A program made the translations under genes and the position numbers. From Diaphorobacter sp. HDW4B (GTDB lineage Bacteria; Pseudomonadota; Gammaproteobacteria; Burkholderiales; Burkholderiaceae_C), in NCBI RefSeq assembly GCF_011305535.1, contig NZ_CP049905.1, forward strand, positions 372,001 to 436,000: DNA of 64,000 nt. Reading direction: 5' to 3'. The notes beneath the pieces are model-generated. The model saw nothing but the letters and a program-made list of their open reading frames with translations. It did no database searches and had not been told where the DNA came from. Shown in pieces: positions 10,351 to 19,619 of this stretch (position 1 is the stretch's first letter; every line of letters starts with the position of its first letter).

Positions 10351-11847
10351 ATGACTTCAGCTCCAGATGCCGCAAGCACTTCGACTCCCGAATCCCCGTT
10401 TCACACTGCGGATTTCGCCGACTTGGGCCCGCAGTTCTTCACCGCGCTGCAGCCCACGCCGCTGCCCGAGCCACATTGGATAGCCCGCAATCCGGCGGTG
10501 GCCCAACTGGCGGGCATCGATCCCCAATGGCTGGAAACCGACGAGGCGCTGCAGGTATTGACCGGCAACATCGTGCTGCCGGGAACGCAGCCGATCGCCA
10601 CGGTCTACAGCGGCCATCAGTTCGGCGTCTGGGCCGGACAGCTGGGTGATGGCCGCGCCATTCTGCTCGGCGAGACAGACAAGGGCAAGGAAATCCAGCT
10701 CAAAGGCGCAGGCCGCACGCCCTACTCCCGCATGGGCGATGGCCGCGCTGTGCTGCGCTCGTCGATCCGCGAATATCTGTGCAGCGAGGCCATGCACGGT
10801 CTGGGCATTCCCACTACCCGGGCGATGGCGCTGATCGGCTCGCCCGCGCCGGTCTACCGCGAACAGCCCGAAACCGCCGCCGTGGTCACGCGCGTGTCGC
10901 CCAGCTTCATCCGCTTCGGGCACTTCGAGCATTTCTCGACGCGCCGTGACACGCATTCGCTGCGCCAGTTGGCCGATCATGTGATCGACCAGTTCTACCC
11001 CGCATGCCGCACCGGTGGAGCCTTCGAGAACAACGCCTACGCCAATCTGCTGCAGGCTGTGAGCGAACGCACGGCCGTGATGCTCGCCCAATGGCAGGCC
11101 GTCGGCTTCTGCCACGGCGTGATGAACACCGACAACATGAGCATTCTGGGCCTGACCATCGACTACGGCCCGTTCCAGTTTCTCGATGCCTACGTGCCGG
11201 ATCACGTCTGCAACCACAGCGACAGCCAGGGTCGCTACGCCTTCGACCAGCAGCCCAGCGTCGCCTATTGGAATCTGCTGTACCTCGCGCAGGCCCTGCT
11301 GCCGCTGGTGGGCGAGGTCGACACCGCGCGTGCGGCCGTCGCGAGCTACCCGGAAGTGTTTGCTCACGAGTTCAAACTGCGCATGGCCGCCAAGCTGGGC
11401 CTGCCAGCCAAGAGCATCCAAGCCCCCGAGTTCGTGGAACTGCTGCAGTCACTGCTTGACCTGATGGCGCAGGACGCGGTGGACTACAGCATCTTCTGGC
11501 GTCGCCTGTCGCTGGTGGTGAATGGCAAGGCCGACAATGAAACCCTGCGCGACATCGTCCTGCAGCGCGAAGTGCTCGACGGCTGGCTGGTGCGCTACCG
11601 TGAACTATTGGCCGCCCACGAGGATCCCAAGGCACAGGCCGCGATGCTCACGACCAACCCACGTTTCGTGCTGCGCAACCACGTGGGCGAAATCGCGATA
11701 CGCGCGGCGACGCAAGGGGATTTCTCTGTAGTGAATACACTTCAGGACATCCTGACAACGCCTTTCGATGAACACCCGGGGCAGGACAGCTTTGCGGATT
11801 TCCCGCCGGACTGGGCCTCCCACATTTCCATCAGTTGCTCTTCATGA
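10351..11847 (+). CDS. selO: Protein adenylyltransferase SelO (YdiU family)
   Basis: A 498-residue pseudokinase-fold enzyme that in studied members transfers AMP to Ser/Thr/Tyr of redox-related proteins. Diagnostic stretches: [58 protein letters not shown] (metal and active site) and the C-terminal ISCSS, which in animal homologues carries selenocysteine and here has cysteine. The start MTSAPDAAS was chosen because the upstream in-frame codons lack family similarity. The stop overlaps the msrB start by four bases, coupling two redox-stress proteins. Confidence 0.95.
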   Translation: MTSAPDAASTSTPESPFHTADFADLGPQFFTALQPTPLPEPHWIARNPAVAQLAGIDPQWLETDEALQVLTGNIVLPGTQPIATVYSGHQFGVWAGQLGDGRAILLGETDKGKEIQLKGAGRTPYSRMGDGRAVLRSSIREYLCSEAMHGLGIPTTRAMALIGSPAPVYREQPETAAVVTRVSPSFIRFGHFEHFSTRRDTHSLRQLADHVIDQFYPACRTGGAFENNAYANLLQAVSERTAVMLAQWQAVGFCHGVMNTDNMSILGLTIDYGPFQFLDAYVPDHVCNHSDSQGRYAFDQQPSVAYWNLLYLAQALLPLVGEVDTARAAVASYPEVFAHEFKLRMAAKLGLPAKSIQAPEFVELLQSLLDLMAQDAVDYSIFWRRLSLVVNGKADNETLRDIVLQREVLDGWLVRYRELLAAHEDPKAQAAMLTTNPRFVLRNHVGEIAIRAATQGDFSVVNTLQDILTTPFDEHPGQDSFADFPPDWASHISISCSS

Positions 11848-12254
11848 CCTACCGAATCGAAAAAACGGACGCCGAATGGCAGCAGACCCTGCGTGACAAG
11901 GGTGCCGAGCCACGCGCCTTCGACGTCACGCGCCACGCGGCCACCGAACGCCCGTTCACCGGCAAATACGAAGCCTTCTGGGACGACGGCAGCTACCACT
12001 GCATCTGCTGCGGCGCCAAGCTGTTCGACTCGTTCACCAAGTTCGACGCCGGCTGCGGCTGGCCGAGCTTTTCCGAAGCCGTGCCGGGCTCCATCAAGGA
12101 AATCGTCGATCACAGCCACGGCATGGTCCGCACCGAGACGGTATGCGCCCAATGCGGTGCCCACCTCGGCCATGTGTTCCCCGATGGCCCGGCCCCCACC
12201 GGTCTGCGCTACTGCATGAATTCCGCTTCTCTGGACTTCGAGTCCGACAAGTAA
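11844..12254 (+). CDS. msrB: Peptide-methionine (R)-S-oxide reductase MsrB
   Basis: A 136-residue methionine-R-sulfoxide reductase. Zinc-binding pairs are Cys53/Cys56 ([11 protein letters not shown]) and the VCAQC pair; the catalytic cysteine is Cys124 in [12 protein letters not shown]. The extra Cys55 inside the first zinc pair is unusual in appearance but does not break the motif. No signal peptide, so cytoplasmic repair of oxidised methionine. Translationally coupled to selO by ATGA overlap and followed after 21 bases by yciB. Confidence 0.95.
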   Translation: MTYRIEKTDAEWQQTLRDKGAEPRAFDVTRHAATERPFTGKYEAFWDDGSYHCICCGAKLFDSFTKFDAGCGWPSFSEAVPGSIKEIVDHSHGMVRTETVCAQCGAHLGHVFPDGPAPTGLRYCMNSASLDFESDK

Positions 12255-12275
12255 AACAACAAGAACAACGCCTCC

Positions 12276-12854
12276 ATGAAACTGCTGCTCGATTTCTTCC
12301 CCATCATCCTGTTCTTTGTCGCGTACAAGGTCTGGGGAATCTACGTGGCCACGGGCGTGGCGATCGCCGCCACCGTGCTGCAACTGGCCTACATGCGCAT
12401 CAAGACCGGCAAGACCGAGCCCATGCAATGGGTGAGCCTCGCCATCATCGTGGTGTTCGGCGGCGCAACGCTGCTCGCCCACAACGAGAACTTCATCAAG
12501 TGGAAGCCCACCGTGCTCTACTGGGTGATGGGCACAGTGCTGCTGATCGGCCAGCTCGTGTTCAACAAGAACTTCATCCGCACGCTGATGGGCACGCAGA
12601 TCCAGCTGCCCGATCCCGTCTGGAAGAACCTCAACTGGGGCTGGACCGGCTTCTTCGCGGTGATGGGCGCGCTCAACCTGTGGGTGGCCTTCAACTTCGA
12701 CACCGACACCTGGGTCAACTTCAAACTCTTCGGTGGCATGGGTCTGATGATCGTCTTCGTGATCGCACAGGCCATCTACCTGAGCCGCCATGTCAAGGAA
12801 GAAGAACCCGCTGCAACACAGGCCAGCGCTCCTGCAGAGGATGCCAAGCCATGA
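12276..12854 (+). CDS. yciB: Inner-membrane protein YciB (septation protein A / IspZ family)
   Basis: A 192-residue integral membrane protein with the family opening MKLLLDFFPIILFFVAYK and about five to six transmembrane segments; the phrase WKNLNWGWTGFFAVMGALNLWVA is split here as WKNLNWGW and NLWVAF, both typical of YciB. Family members take part in cell-envelope and septum assembly. A charged, alanine-rich tail follows residue 170. The stop overlaps the next start by four bases (ATGA), continuing the coupled series. Confidence 0.93.
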   Translation: MKLLLDFFPIILFFVAYKVWGIYVATGVAIAATVLQLAYMRIKTGKTEPMQWVSLAIIVVFGGATLLAHNENFIKWKPTVLYWVMGTVLLIGQLVFNKNFIRTLMGTQIQLPDPVWKNLNWGWTGFFAVMGALNLWVAFNFDTDTWVNFKLFGGMGLMIVFVIAQAIYLSRHVKEEEPAATQASAPAEDAKP

Positions 12855-13114
12855 TCGAAGTTACCGCAGGCAACATGCAGGAACTTCTGCAACGCACGCT
12901 GAATCCCACGCAGCTTGAAGTGATCGACGAAAGCGGACAGCATGCGGGTCATGTTGGTGCCAACGGCACCGGTTTCGGAACCCACTTTCGCGTACGCATT
13001 GCGTCACCATTGTTTGAAGGCAAGTCTCGCGTAGCCAAGCACAGGCTTGTGTATGATTCGCTGCAGACTTTCATCGACAACGGCGCACACGCCATTGCGA
13101 TTGAAATTCTCTGA
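12851..13114 (+). CDS. BolA-family protein
   Basis: An 87-residue protein with the BolA/YrbA fold: central FRVRIASPLFEGKSRVAKHRLVY and the His-containing RLVYDSL helix that in relatives helps hold an Fe-S cluster with a monothiol glutaredoxin. Start ATG overlaps the yciB stop. An open frame extends far upstream but only in the shadow of msrB/yciB. Role inferred from family: Fe-S trafficking or stress-related regulation; no glutaredoxin gene is adjacent. Confidence 0.88.
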   Translation: MIEVTAGNMQELLQRTLNPTQLEVIDESGQHAGHVGANGTGFGTHFRVRIASPLFEGKSRVAKHRLVYDSLQTFIDNGAHAIAIEIL

Positions 13115-13180
13115 TTTGGTTGGTGTTTGCCAACCGCAGAACCCAATTTCTGCAAATACCCTCCTTTTTTTGGATTTCCA

Positions 13181-13966
13181 ATGAAGAAAAAGCTCATGTC
13201 CGGCCTCGTGGCCGCCGCGTTGCTGGGCACCGTAGTTTTGCCCGCTTCGGCTCAGAATCTCGCCATCGTGAACGGCAAGCCGGTTCCTTCCGCGCGCGCC
13301 GACGCACTGAAGCAGCAAGTGGAACGCTCGGGTCGCCCGATCACTCCTGAAGTCGAAGGCCAGATCAAGGAAGAAGTGATCGCCCGCGAAATCTTCATGC
13401 AGGAAGCCAAGAAGCGCGGCCTGGAAGGCTCTGCTGAATACAAAAATCAGCTCGAACTGGCTCGCCAGACCATCCTGATCCGCAGCCTGTTCGAAGAGTA
13501 CCAAAAGAAGAACCCCGTCACCGACGCGGAAATTCAGGCTGAGTACGACAAGTTCGTGGCCGCCAACTCCGGCAAGGAATACAAGGCCAGCCACATCCTG
13601 GTCGAATCCGAAGACCAGGCCAAGAGCATCATCGCCCAAGTCAACAAGGGCGCGAAGTTCGAAGAAATCGCCAAGAAAGAGTCCAAGGACCCCGGATCCG
13701 GCGCCAAGGGTGGCGACCTCGACTGGGCCAACCCCAGCAACTACGTGGCCGAGTTCACCGAAGCTCTGGTGAAGCTCAAGAAGGGCGAAATGACTGCAGT
13801 GCCGGTCAAGAGCCAATTCGGCTGGCACATCATCCGTCTGGACGACACCCGCGACGCGCAACTGCCCAAGCTGGACGAAGTCAAGCCACAGATCGCTCAG
13901 CAACTGCAACAGCAGAAGCTGGCCAAGTTCCAGGAAGACCTGCGCACCAAGGCCAAGGTTCAGTAA
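13181..13966 (+). CDS. Periplasmic peptidyl-prolyl cis-trans isomerase (parvulin, PpiC type)
   Basis: A 261-residue exported foldase. Residues 1-25 form a signal peptide (MKKK, hydrophobic core, PASAQ). A helical SurA-like N-terminal part (about 30-125) precedes one parvulin domain (about 130-235) with KASHILVESEDQAK, GGDLDWA, PVKSQFGWHIIRLDD. The charged end is typical of family members. Start at MKKKLMSG was chosen because it begins the signal peptide; earlier in-frame codons do not. Likely helps fold outer-membrane or periplasmic proteins. Followed by a terminator, so it closes the selO-msrB-yciB-bolA set. Confidence 0.9.
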   Translation: MKKKLMSGLVAAALLGTVVLPASAQNLAIVNGKPVPSARADALKQQVERSGRPITPEVEGQIKEEVIAREIFMQEAKKRGLEGSAEYKNQLELARQTILIRSLFEEYQKKNPVTDAEIQAEYDKFVAANSGKEYKASHILVESEDQAKSIIAQVNKGAKFEEIAKKESKDPGSGAKGGDLDWANPSNYVAEFTEALVKLKKGEMTAVPVKSQFGWHIIRLDDTRDAQLPKLDEVKPQIAQQLQQQKLAKFQEDLRTKAKVQ

Positions 13967-14013
13967 TTTCTCTGAACCGGATTCGCTGGTCCTAGCGGTC
14001 GGCGAATCACCAC

Positions 14014-14047
14014 AAACAGCCCCACTCAGCTTGAGCGCGGGCTGTTT
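14014..14047 (+). terminator. Rho-independent terminator after ppiC
   Basis: AAACAGCCC pairs exactly with GGGCTGTTT and is followed by TGCTTTG. A second hairpin (GATTCGC / GCGAATC) lies just upstream at about 13980-14008. Confidence 0.75.
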
Positions 14048-14083
14048 TGCTTTGTGCCGCCTTGCTTTCGAGCGCTCACGTCT

Positions 14084-14851
14084 TCACTTCATCACCCAGA
14101 TCAGCGCCGACAGAACCCCCAGCAAGATGGGCTGATGCAGCAGGTAGTAGCTCAGACTCCAGCGCCCCATGAGCGACAGCCATCCCGCACTCTTGGGCAC
14201 TTTCACGCTCAGCCAGTCACTGCGCCTGCGCTGCAGCCATTGCCCGGCGGCCATGCCCCACCACATCACACCCAGCCACGGAAACACCGGTACATAGTCC
14301 TCGGTGATCGGCTTTTGCGTGATCCAGCCCAGCCAGTTCAAAGCGCGGCCATTCATCAGCCCCGCCCAGTTCTCGCCCGCGCCACTCAGCCACATTTGCG
14401 CAGCCCACGGCGACAGAATCGCCACCAGCCCCGCAAGCCACAACCAGTTGCCCCAGCCGGACGTCAACCGGACGATCACCAGCATCACGGCAATTCCGTG
14501 CAGCACGCCGAAGTGGATATAGCTCTGCGGAAACATGAGATAGGAGCCGATGCTGACCAGCACCGCAGCTCCCGCGATCTGCAGCCAACGCCTGAAAAAG
14601 CGCGCCCAAGTCTGACCCTGCGCCCAGGCAATCGACTGCCCCAACCCCGCACAGAACAGAAACAGGCTCACGATCATCACGCGCTGCTGGGTCCAGAACG
14701 GGTCGACCAGAAAGTTCTGCCGCCACAGCCCCAAGTGGGACAGATCGAAGCAGAAATGAAAGATCGTCATCCAGACCATGGCCACGCCACGCAGCGCGTC
14801 CACGACGTCGTAACGGGGGGATCGGAACGGCCTCGCCTCGGTGGGATTCAT
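14084..14851 (-). CDS. Membrane protein of the DUF1624 / heparan-alpha-glucosaminide acetyltransferase-like family
   Basis: A 255-residue polytopic protein. The N-terminal YDVVDALRGVAMVWMTIFHFCFDL is characteristic of this family (read as YDVVDALRG ... FHFCFDL), followed by about seven transmembrane segments and the closing SLMGRWSLSYYLLHQPIL. Family members resemble membrane acyltransferases, but no substrate is known for the bacterial group. Start MNPTEARPF was preferred to an in-frame methionine 20 codons earlier that adds no recognised sequence. It faces ppiC convergently across two hairpins. Confidence 0.82.
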   Translation of the reverse strand: MNPTEARPFRSPRYDVVDALRGVAMVWMTIFHFCFDLSHLGLWRQNFLVDPFWTQQRVMIVSLFLFCAGLGQSIAWAQGQTWARFFRRWLQIAGAAVLVSIGSYLMFPQSYIHFGVLHGIAVMLVIVRLTSGWGNWLWLAGLVAILSPWAAQMWLSGAGENWAGLMNGRALNWLGWITQKPITEDYVPVFPWLGVMWWGMAAGQWLQRRRSDWLSVKVPKSAGWLSLMGRWSLSYYLLHQPILLGVLSALIWVMK

Positions 14852-15000
14852 CTCGCCATTATCGGCAACGGGCCAGCACAGGTGGAAAGGATTGGATGTC
14901 AATTCATGCATTCCTCACACATTGATATCAATCAAATCGCAAACTTGCCAAAAAGTTGTCGATAGAATGCTTCCATCAAACATCACATTCCTGGATTCAG

Positions 15001-15222
15001 ATGCCAGTAGAACTGTTGGTCAGCATCGAGGAGCGAGGGCTGCCCGCCACGATTTCCGACTCCGTGTCCATCGACAAGTTGCGCGTGCTGCGCGCAGCCC
15101 GCTTGGTCGAGGCCGACATCCCCTCCCCGGACGAAGAAGGCGGAGCCGCCGTGGTGCACCAGATCACCTTCGAGGGCCGCTCCCTGCTGGAGCGATTGCG
15201 GGCCGAAAAAGAGATTGCCTGA
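15001..15222 (+). CDS. Small conserved-looking hypothetical protein
   Basis: A 73-codon gene beginning MPVELLVSIEERG. The sequence is acidic and soluble with no membrane segment; the C-terminal half VHQITFEGRSLLERLRAEK looks like a helical segment. A longer in-frame start at 14956 exists. A good rho-independent terminator begins at its stop codon, which supports it being real. I do not recognise the family; a small winged-helix-like regulator is conceivable but unsupported. Confidence 0.6.
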   Translation: MPVELLVSIEERGLPATISDSVSIDKLRVLRAARLVEADIPSPDEEGGAAVVHQITFEGRSLLERLRAEKEIA

Positions 15223-15246
15223 AACGCGCTTCGGCGCGTTTTTCTT
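15222..15246 (+). terminator. Rho-independent terminator
   Basis: AAACGCGC - TTCG - GCGCGTTT followed by TTCTTTT, overlapping the last base of the preceding stop codon. Confidence 0.85.
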
Positions 15247-15357
15247 TTGCTGCGAAGAAAGCCCGGTACAGCACAGCAGACAGCGCCTTTCATACTGCAT
15301 GCCGACACCGATCAATGCCGTGCATCTGAATCGGAAAATGCAGCCGCACAATGACAA

Positions 15358-15388
15358 AAGCCCTTGGGTCATTACAACCCAAGGGCTT
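15358..15388 (-). terminator. Terminator of downstream tRNA-Pro copy
   Basis: AAGCCCTTGGGT and its reverse complement form a 12-base stem eight bases past the tRNA 3' end, followed by TTTTGTC on the minus strand. Confidence 0.85.
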
Positions 15389-15395
15389 GAATCAA

Positions 15396-15472
15396 TGGTC
15401 GGAGCGGCGGGATTCGAACTCGCGACCCTCTGCTCCCAAAGCAGATGCGCTACCAGGCTGCGCTACGCTCCG
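15396..15472 (-). tRNA. tRNA-Pro (UGG), copy 1
   Basis: A 77-nucleotide cloverleaf with encoded CCA. Acceptor CGGAGCG/CGCTCCG, D stem GCGC/GCGC, anticodon loop TTTGGGA giving TGG (proline), T loop TTCGAAT. The T stem GCGAG/CCCGC has one A-C mismatch. Identical to the copy at 15766, including some flanking bases. Confidence 0.96.
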
Positions 15473-15585
15473 ACAAGACTTGTATTCTAACCAATAATTG
15501 GAGTGTTTTTGGAGAAACTGGATTTTTTCGCAGCAATGAATCCAAATTCTTTCCAACCGACGGCTCTATCTGAGCCTAAAAGACA

Positions 15586-15617
15586 AAAGCCCTGACTGCA
15601 GAAGCAATCAGGGCTTT
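15586..15617 (-). terminator. Terminator of tRNA-fMet
   Basis: AAAGCCCTGA pairs exactly with TCAGGGCTTT four bases beyond the tRNA 3' end, then TTGTCTTTT on the minus strand. Confidence 0.85.
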
Positions 15618-15621
15618 GACT

Positions 15622-15698
<77 letters not shown>

Positions 15699-15728
15699 GT
15701 AATTTGTTTGCACTGGGTTTTGAGACAA

Positions 15729-15758
15729 AAGCCCTTGAGTCGTACGACTCAAGGGCTT
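15729..15758 (-). terminator. Terminator of upstream tRNA-Pro copy
   Basis: AAGCCCTTGAGTCGT and its reverse complement meet with no spacer (long palindrome), followed by TTTGTCTC on the minus strand. Confidence 0.8.
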
Positions 15759-15765
15759 GAATCAA

Positions 15766-15842
15766 TGGTCGGAGCGGCGGGATTCGAACTCGCGACCCTC
15801 TGCTCCCAAAGCAGATGCGCTACCAGGCTGCGCTACGCTCCG
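15766..15842 (-). tRNA. tRNA-Pro (UGG), copy 2
   Basis: Same 77-nucleotide sequence as the copy at 15396, including the A-C mismatch in the T stem. Identity continues about 15 bases past the 5' end (through TTGTATTCTAACCA on the plus strand), which includes a shared TAGAAT -10-like element. This suggests duplication of a promoter-tRNA unit. Confidence 0.96.
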
Positions 15843-15984
15843 ACAAGACTTGTATTCTAACCAGCTATTTCAGCACTTTTTGGCAAGTTGGAAAAATTTT
15901 TTACATCAGGCTGTTTTTCAGTCATCAAAACAGCCTTGGATGGATCGACTCACTCGCCAGCAGGCCGACCATGCACCCCACCGA

Positions 15985-16257
15985 TCAGCGCTTGCCGCCA
16001 CCGGACGATTGTCCGGGTCCTGGGCCTGGGCCGCGACCTGCCAGATGACGGAAGGTGATGCGACCCTTGGTCAGGTCGTAGGGAGACATTTCAAGCGATA
16101 CCTTGTCACCCGCCAGAATGCGGATGTGGTGCTTGCGCATCTTGCCGCCGGTATAGGCGATCAGTTGGTGTCCGTTTTCCAGAGTCACGCGGAAACGGGA
16201 GTCGGGCAAGACTTCCGTGACGCTTCCTTGCATCTCAATGAGTTCTTCTTTGGCCAT
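15985..16257 (-). CDS. infA: Translation initiation factor IF-1 with C-terminal extension
   Basis: A 90-residue IF-1, an OB-fold protein that binds the 30S A site during initiation. The core [18 protein letters not shown]... [33 protein letters not shown] (shown in parts) matches IF-1, which is normally 71-72 residues. About 17 further residues of Gly-Pro repeats ([17 protein letters not shown]) follow. Start MAKEELIE was taken over an earlier in-frame methionine. It is upstream of the tRNA cluster, not in a ribosomal-protein operon. Confidence 0.94.
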   Translation of the reverse strand: MAKEELIEMQGSVTEVLPDSRFRVTLENGHQLIAYTGGKMRKHHIRILAGDKVSLEMSPYDLTKGRITFRHLAGRGPGPGPGQSSGGGKR

Positions 16258-16503
16258 GTTAGATCTCAAAAATTCAGAATATGTGGCAATAGCCCACACC
16301 TTCGGCAGCTACCGGATTTCGCCGCCGCCTTGGCTTGCCTGAAGTTTGAGGCGCGGAACAACGTGGGCTTTTAAAATCACCACTTGGCGACGCCATCTCG
16401 ATCCATCTGTGAGATGCCGGCCTTTGGGCAAGGCCGCTGATGAAAAGGCAATCGCTGAAGGGTTAGCCCGCTATTGTAACTCGACCGGCGTTCACGCGTC
16501 ATC

Positions 16504-17676
16504 TCATGGCGCGAGCGCGTTTGCCAAAGTTTTGATCACATCGGTCTGGCTAATGATGCCGACCAACCGATTTTCATCATTCACGATGGGCACATGCCGC
16601 CTGCCCTTGGCGGAGAACATGGGCACCAGGTCCATGACATGCTGGTCCATGCGCGCCACCTGCACTGGGGACGACATCAGCGAGCCAATGGTTTGCGGCT
16701 TTTTTGCACCGCGCCACGGAATGAGCGAGCGCAGTTTTTGACCAAGCCCTTCGGAGGACTCCTGCGCAAATTGCTGATGGAGCAAATCGGTTGTGGTAAC
16801 AATGCCAATGACTGTCTGGTTTTCGTCAATCACTGGCAAAGCCTTCACTGCGTGGCTCTGCATCAGTTCCCAGCCTTCGCTGAGAGATGCGCTTTCCTTG
16901 ATGGCATGCACAGGCGAAGACATGATCGCATCACAGCGCAGATCGCCCAAGGTGCGCTGGAATGCGGCTTTGGCGGCGTGCTGCAGCAGGCTTTCCAGAT
17001 CGCTGCGACTGATGTCGATCACGCGGTTGTGGCTCTTGAGCGCGGCGTCGAGGTCTGCCTCGGTGAACGGACTGGGCTTCCCCAGCGCGGTGGTCTTGGC
17101 AGCGGCCTCGGCCAACTTGGCAGGCGGATAGACCCGGCCAGTCAGGCGGTTGTAGATGATGCCGATCACCAGCAGCAGAATCACATCGAAGAGCACAAAC
17201 CCCAGATATCGACCGGTATGCGTGGCAGGCTCCAGCACGGCCAGCAATGCCAGCGCCGCGCCCGGCGGGTGCAGGCAGCGCATCAGCATCATCAAGCCAA
17301 CGGCCAACCCCACAGCCACCGGCGTGGCGATCACCAGATGCGGCACCCAGTGAGCGACCAGCACACCGACTGTTGCCGACATCACACTGCCACCGAACAC
17401 CGCCCAAGGCTGAGCCAGCGGGCTCGACGGCAGTCCGATCACCAGCACGGAGCTGGCCGCGAACGACGCCACCATCCAGAGCCCCGGCGGATGCAACATG
17501 CCCCACCAATGGGCCATGGCCGCAGTCGCGCCGACGGCCAGAACAATACCGACCAACATGCGCACACGCTCCTTGCGATCGATCGACAGCGGCGCAGGCC
17601 AGAAGCGGCGCAGCCAGTCGGCCAAGGAAGGACGCGATTCGGCGGAAGGTGTCTGCGTTGGAGAAGTGCTCGTCAT
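16504..17676 (-). CDS. HPP-family membrane protein with two CBS domains
   Basis: A 390-residue protein. The N-terminal half has four to five transmembrane segments and two HPP motifs (MLHPPGLWM and CLHPPGAALALL). The C-terminal half (about 235-385) carries a tandem CBS pair: DAIMSSPVHAIKES...VIGIVTTTDLL and GSLMSSPVQVAR...LVGIISQTDVI. CBS pairs bind adenine nucleotides and gate the attached module. HPP proteins have been linked with nitrite transport in phototrophs, but the role here is unknown. Start MTSTSPTQ was chosen; an earlier in-frame methionine adds 23 unlikely residues. Confidence 0.88.
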   Translation of the reverse strand: MTSTSPTQTPSAESRPSLADWLRRFWPAPLSIDRKERVRMLVGIVLAVGATAAMAHWWGMLHPPGLWMVASFAASSVLVIGLPSSPLAQPWAVFGGSVMSATVGVLVAHWVPHLVIATPVAVGLAVGLMMLMRCLHPPGAALALLAVLEPATHTGRYLGFVLFDVILLLVIGIIYNRLTGRVYPPAKLAEAAAKTTALGKPSPFTEADLDAALKSHNRVIDISRSDLESLLQHAAKAAFQRTLGDLRCDAIMSSPVHAIKESASLSEGWELMQSHAVKALPVIDENQTVIGIVTTTDLLHQQFAQESSEGLGQKLRSLIPWRGAKKPQTIGSLMSSPVQVARMDQHVMDLVPMFSAKGRRHVPIVNDENRLVGIISQTDVIKTLANALAP

Positions 17677-17901
17677 GTGAAAGATGATGTCCCGAAGCGC
17701 TGGCGGAAGTCCATTCGGGCACCCGTGGCCGGTCTTCCGGGCCAACGCGAATCCTTCTGATTATCTTGCCCGAGATCAATACATCGCCACAAGTCAACCA
17801 TTGGCATCCCCCAAGCCCCAACTCGCCGCCCGAGTGGCATATTTCATAGCAACGCCGCTACGCCAGTAGAATGGCCCGCTACAAAAAAGGATGCAACCCA
17901 C

Positions 17902-18741
17902 GTGTCAGACCGACTAGCCGTTCTCCCCCAGTACCTGCTGCCCAAGCAGGCGCTGACGACTTTGATGGGGCGACTGGCCTCCAAGCGCGCCGGAGGCTTG
18001 ACCACCTCGGTCATCCGCTGGTTTGTGCAGCGCTACAAGGTCAACATGAGCGAGGCGGCCAATCCGGACATCGCGAGTTACGCCACCTTCAACGATTTTT
18101 TCACACGCGAGCTGCGTGCAGGCTCTCGCCCGCTGGCGGACGCCAAGACCATCTGCCCCGTGGACGGTGCCATCAGCCAGTTGGGGCCGATTGCCCAGGA
18201 TCAGATCTTTCAAGCCAAGGGTCACACCTATTCGACGACCGCCCTGCTCGGCGGCGACGCTGCCCTGGCCGCGCCCTTCACCAATGGCAGCTTTGCCACC
18301 ATCTACCTGAGTCCGCGCGACTACCACCGCATTCACATGCCTTGCGATGGTCGACTGACCCGCATGATCCACGTTCCGGGCGATCTCTTCTCGGTCAATC
18401 CGACGACGGCGCGCGGCGTGCCCGGACTGTTCGCTCGCAACGAGCGGGTGGTCTGCATGTTCGACACCCCGCTGGGCAAAATGGCGCTGGTACTGGTAGG
18501 TGCCACGGTCGTAGGCAGCATGGCGACCGTCTGGCACGGCCTCGTGAACCCGCCCCGCCCCGGCACCGTGCGCAACTGGGATTACGCCGACAAACCCGTC
18601 AACCTGCTCAAGGGCGACGAGATGGGGCGTTTTCTGCTGGGATCGACCGTGGTGCTGCTGTTCGAGCCAGGTGCCGTGAAGTTCCAGAACGACTGGGTGG
18701 CTGCGCGTCCCGTTCGCCTTGGCGAGGCCATGGCGAGTTGA
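17902..18741 (+). CDS. psd: Phosphatidylserine decarboxylase
   Basis: A 279-residue precursor that makes phosphatidylethanolamine from phosphatidylserine at the inner membrane. The self-cleavage site LGST is present (Gly247-Ser248), giving the pyruvoyl alpha chain. Other family parts: [27 protein letters not shown] (catalytic His region), and VGATVVGSM. The start is GTG, preceded by AAGGATG ten bases upstream. It is monocistronic here; no pssA neighbour is visible. Confidence 0.95.
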   Translation: MSDRLAVLPQYLLPKQALTTLMGRLASKRAGGLTTSVIRWFVQRYKVNMSEAANPDIASYATFNDFFTRELRAGSRPLADAKTICPVDGAISQLGPIAQDQIFQAKGHTYSTTALLGGDAALAAPFTNGSFATIYLSPRDYHRIHMPCDGRLTRMIHVPGDLFSVNPTTARGVPGLFARNERVVCMFDTPLGKMALVLVGATVVGSMATVWHGLVNPPRPGTVRNWDYADKPVNLLKGDEMGRFLLGSTVVLLFEPGAVKFQNDWVAARPVRLGEAMAS

Positions 18742-18904
18742 CTGCAGAAGCACCGCAGCCCACTGTCTCATGCTCCTGTTTTCCGACTAAAACGCTTCCA
18801 GAAATTCATTTTTGATAGCGACAATTCAGCGCGAATTCAACGTTCCCCAGCATTTCGCCGAATGCTCCGCGCACACCCGTTCCGAGGCACGGCGTGTAAC
18901 TGCG

Positions 18905-18910
18905 TATAAT
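18905..18910 (+). promoter_or_regulatory. Consensus -10 box very close to a start codon
   Basis: A perfect TATAAT lies nine bases before the ATG at 18920, so the expected transcription start would fall within about 0-4 bases of the codon, allowing a leaderless mRNA. No clear -35 box is seen at 16-18 bases upstream. Confidence 0.4.
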
Positions 18911-18919
18911 TACACCACT

Positions 18920-19315
18920 ATGCTACGGTGGGTTATTGCGCTGCTCAGCGCGTACTTTGTTCTTGCCTTTGGAGCGTCGGCACATTGCACGACGGCCTAT
19001 GGCACGCCTCAAAGTTCCGCAGCCCACAGCATTGCGGTTCAGGTCGTCGTCGCCCATGTGCATGAAATGCGCGAGGCCTCGTCGAGCAATACGGACAGCC
19101 CCTCCACCTCGCTTCCATCCGCAGGTACAGAGCTGCTCTTGCAAGCTCTCGATGATCTGGCGGTCGACCTGCCGGACCTGCTAAATCCCCCCGATGCGCT
19201 TCACACCGAAGCCGCATTGCGCGTGCGCATGATGGACCAGCGGCTGATTGCGCCGCACTCGCCATCGCTCAAACGCAAGCCCAAACCTCCTCGCTTGACC
19301 GTCGAACTGGCCTGA
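18920..19315 (+). CDS. Small secreted or membrane-anchored hypothetical protein
   Basis: A 131-codon gene whose first 20 residues (MLRWVIALLSAYFVLAFGAS) form a signal peptide or anchor. The mature part has Ser/Pro-rich and acidic segments (DDLAVDLPDLLNPPDAL) and a basic, proline-rich end (SLKRKPKPPRL). I do not recognise the family. A longer in-frame start exists at 18812 but the hydrophobic leader argues for 18920. A consensus TATAAT lies immediately upstream. It could be an envelope protein; function unknown. Confidence 0.55.
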   Translation: MLRWVIALLSAYFVLAFGASAHCTTAYGTPQSSAAHSIAVQVVVAHVHEMREASSSNTDSPSTSLPSAGTELLLQALDDLAVDLPDLLNPPDALHTEAALRVRMMDQRLIAPHSPSLKRKPKPPRLTVELA

Positions 19316-19619
19316 GCCCGTTGGTCGGCTCGCGCGTCTGCTCTTTCCGGTGAACATTTGGCCGGAATCGATCATCAGACTTCCGCGCGACGATTGAACC
19401 AACAAGCTCTCCAGCCAAGAGATCGCCCGGCGCATCGCCTGCATCAAGCATGCGATACCGCCAAAGCAGGATCTCATTGCACCGGCCAGTTCCTTTCTCC
19501 AAAAAATTTGCCCGATGCAGGCCATGTGCGATTGACTTGATTCCGCACTTCGCCCTTGCATCAGAAGCCCAGTTTTTCGGCCTGCCATCACAAGCGCCAG
19601 GCCACCCAAGGAGCCCACC
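19316..19619 (+). other. Intergenic, no gene seen
   Basis: About 300 bases between a small secreted protein and the IscR-like regulator. No convincing coding frame, tRNA or strong hairpin. It should contain the regulator's promoter; no IscR-type operator could be assigned by eye. Confidence 0.5.
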
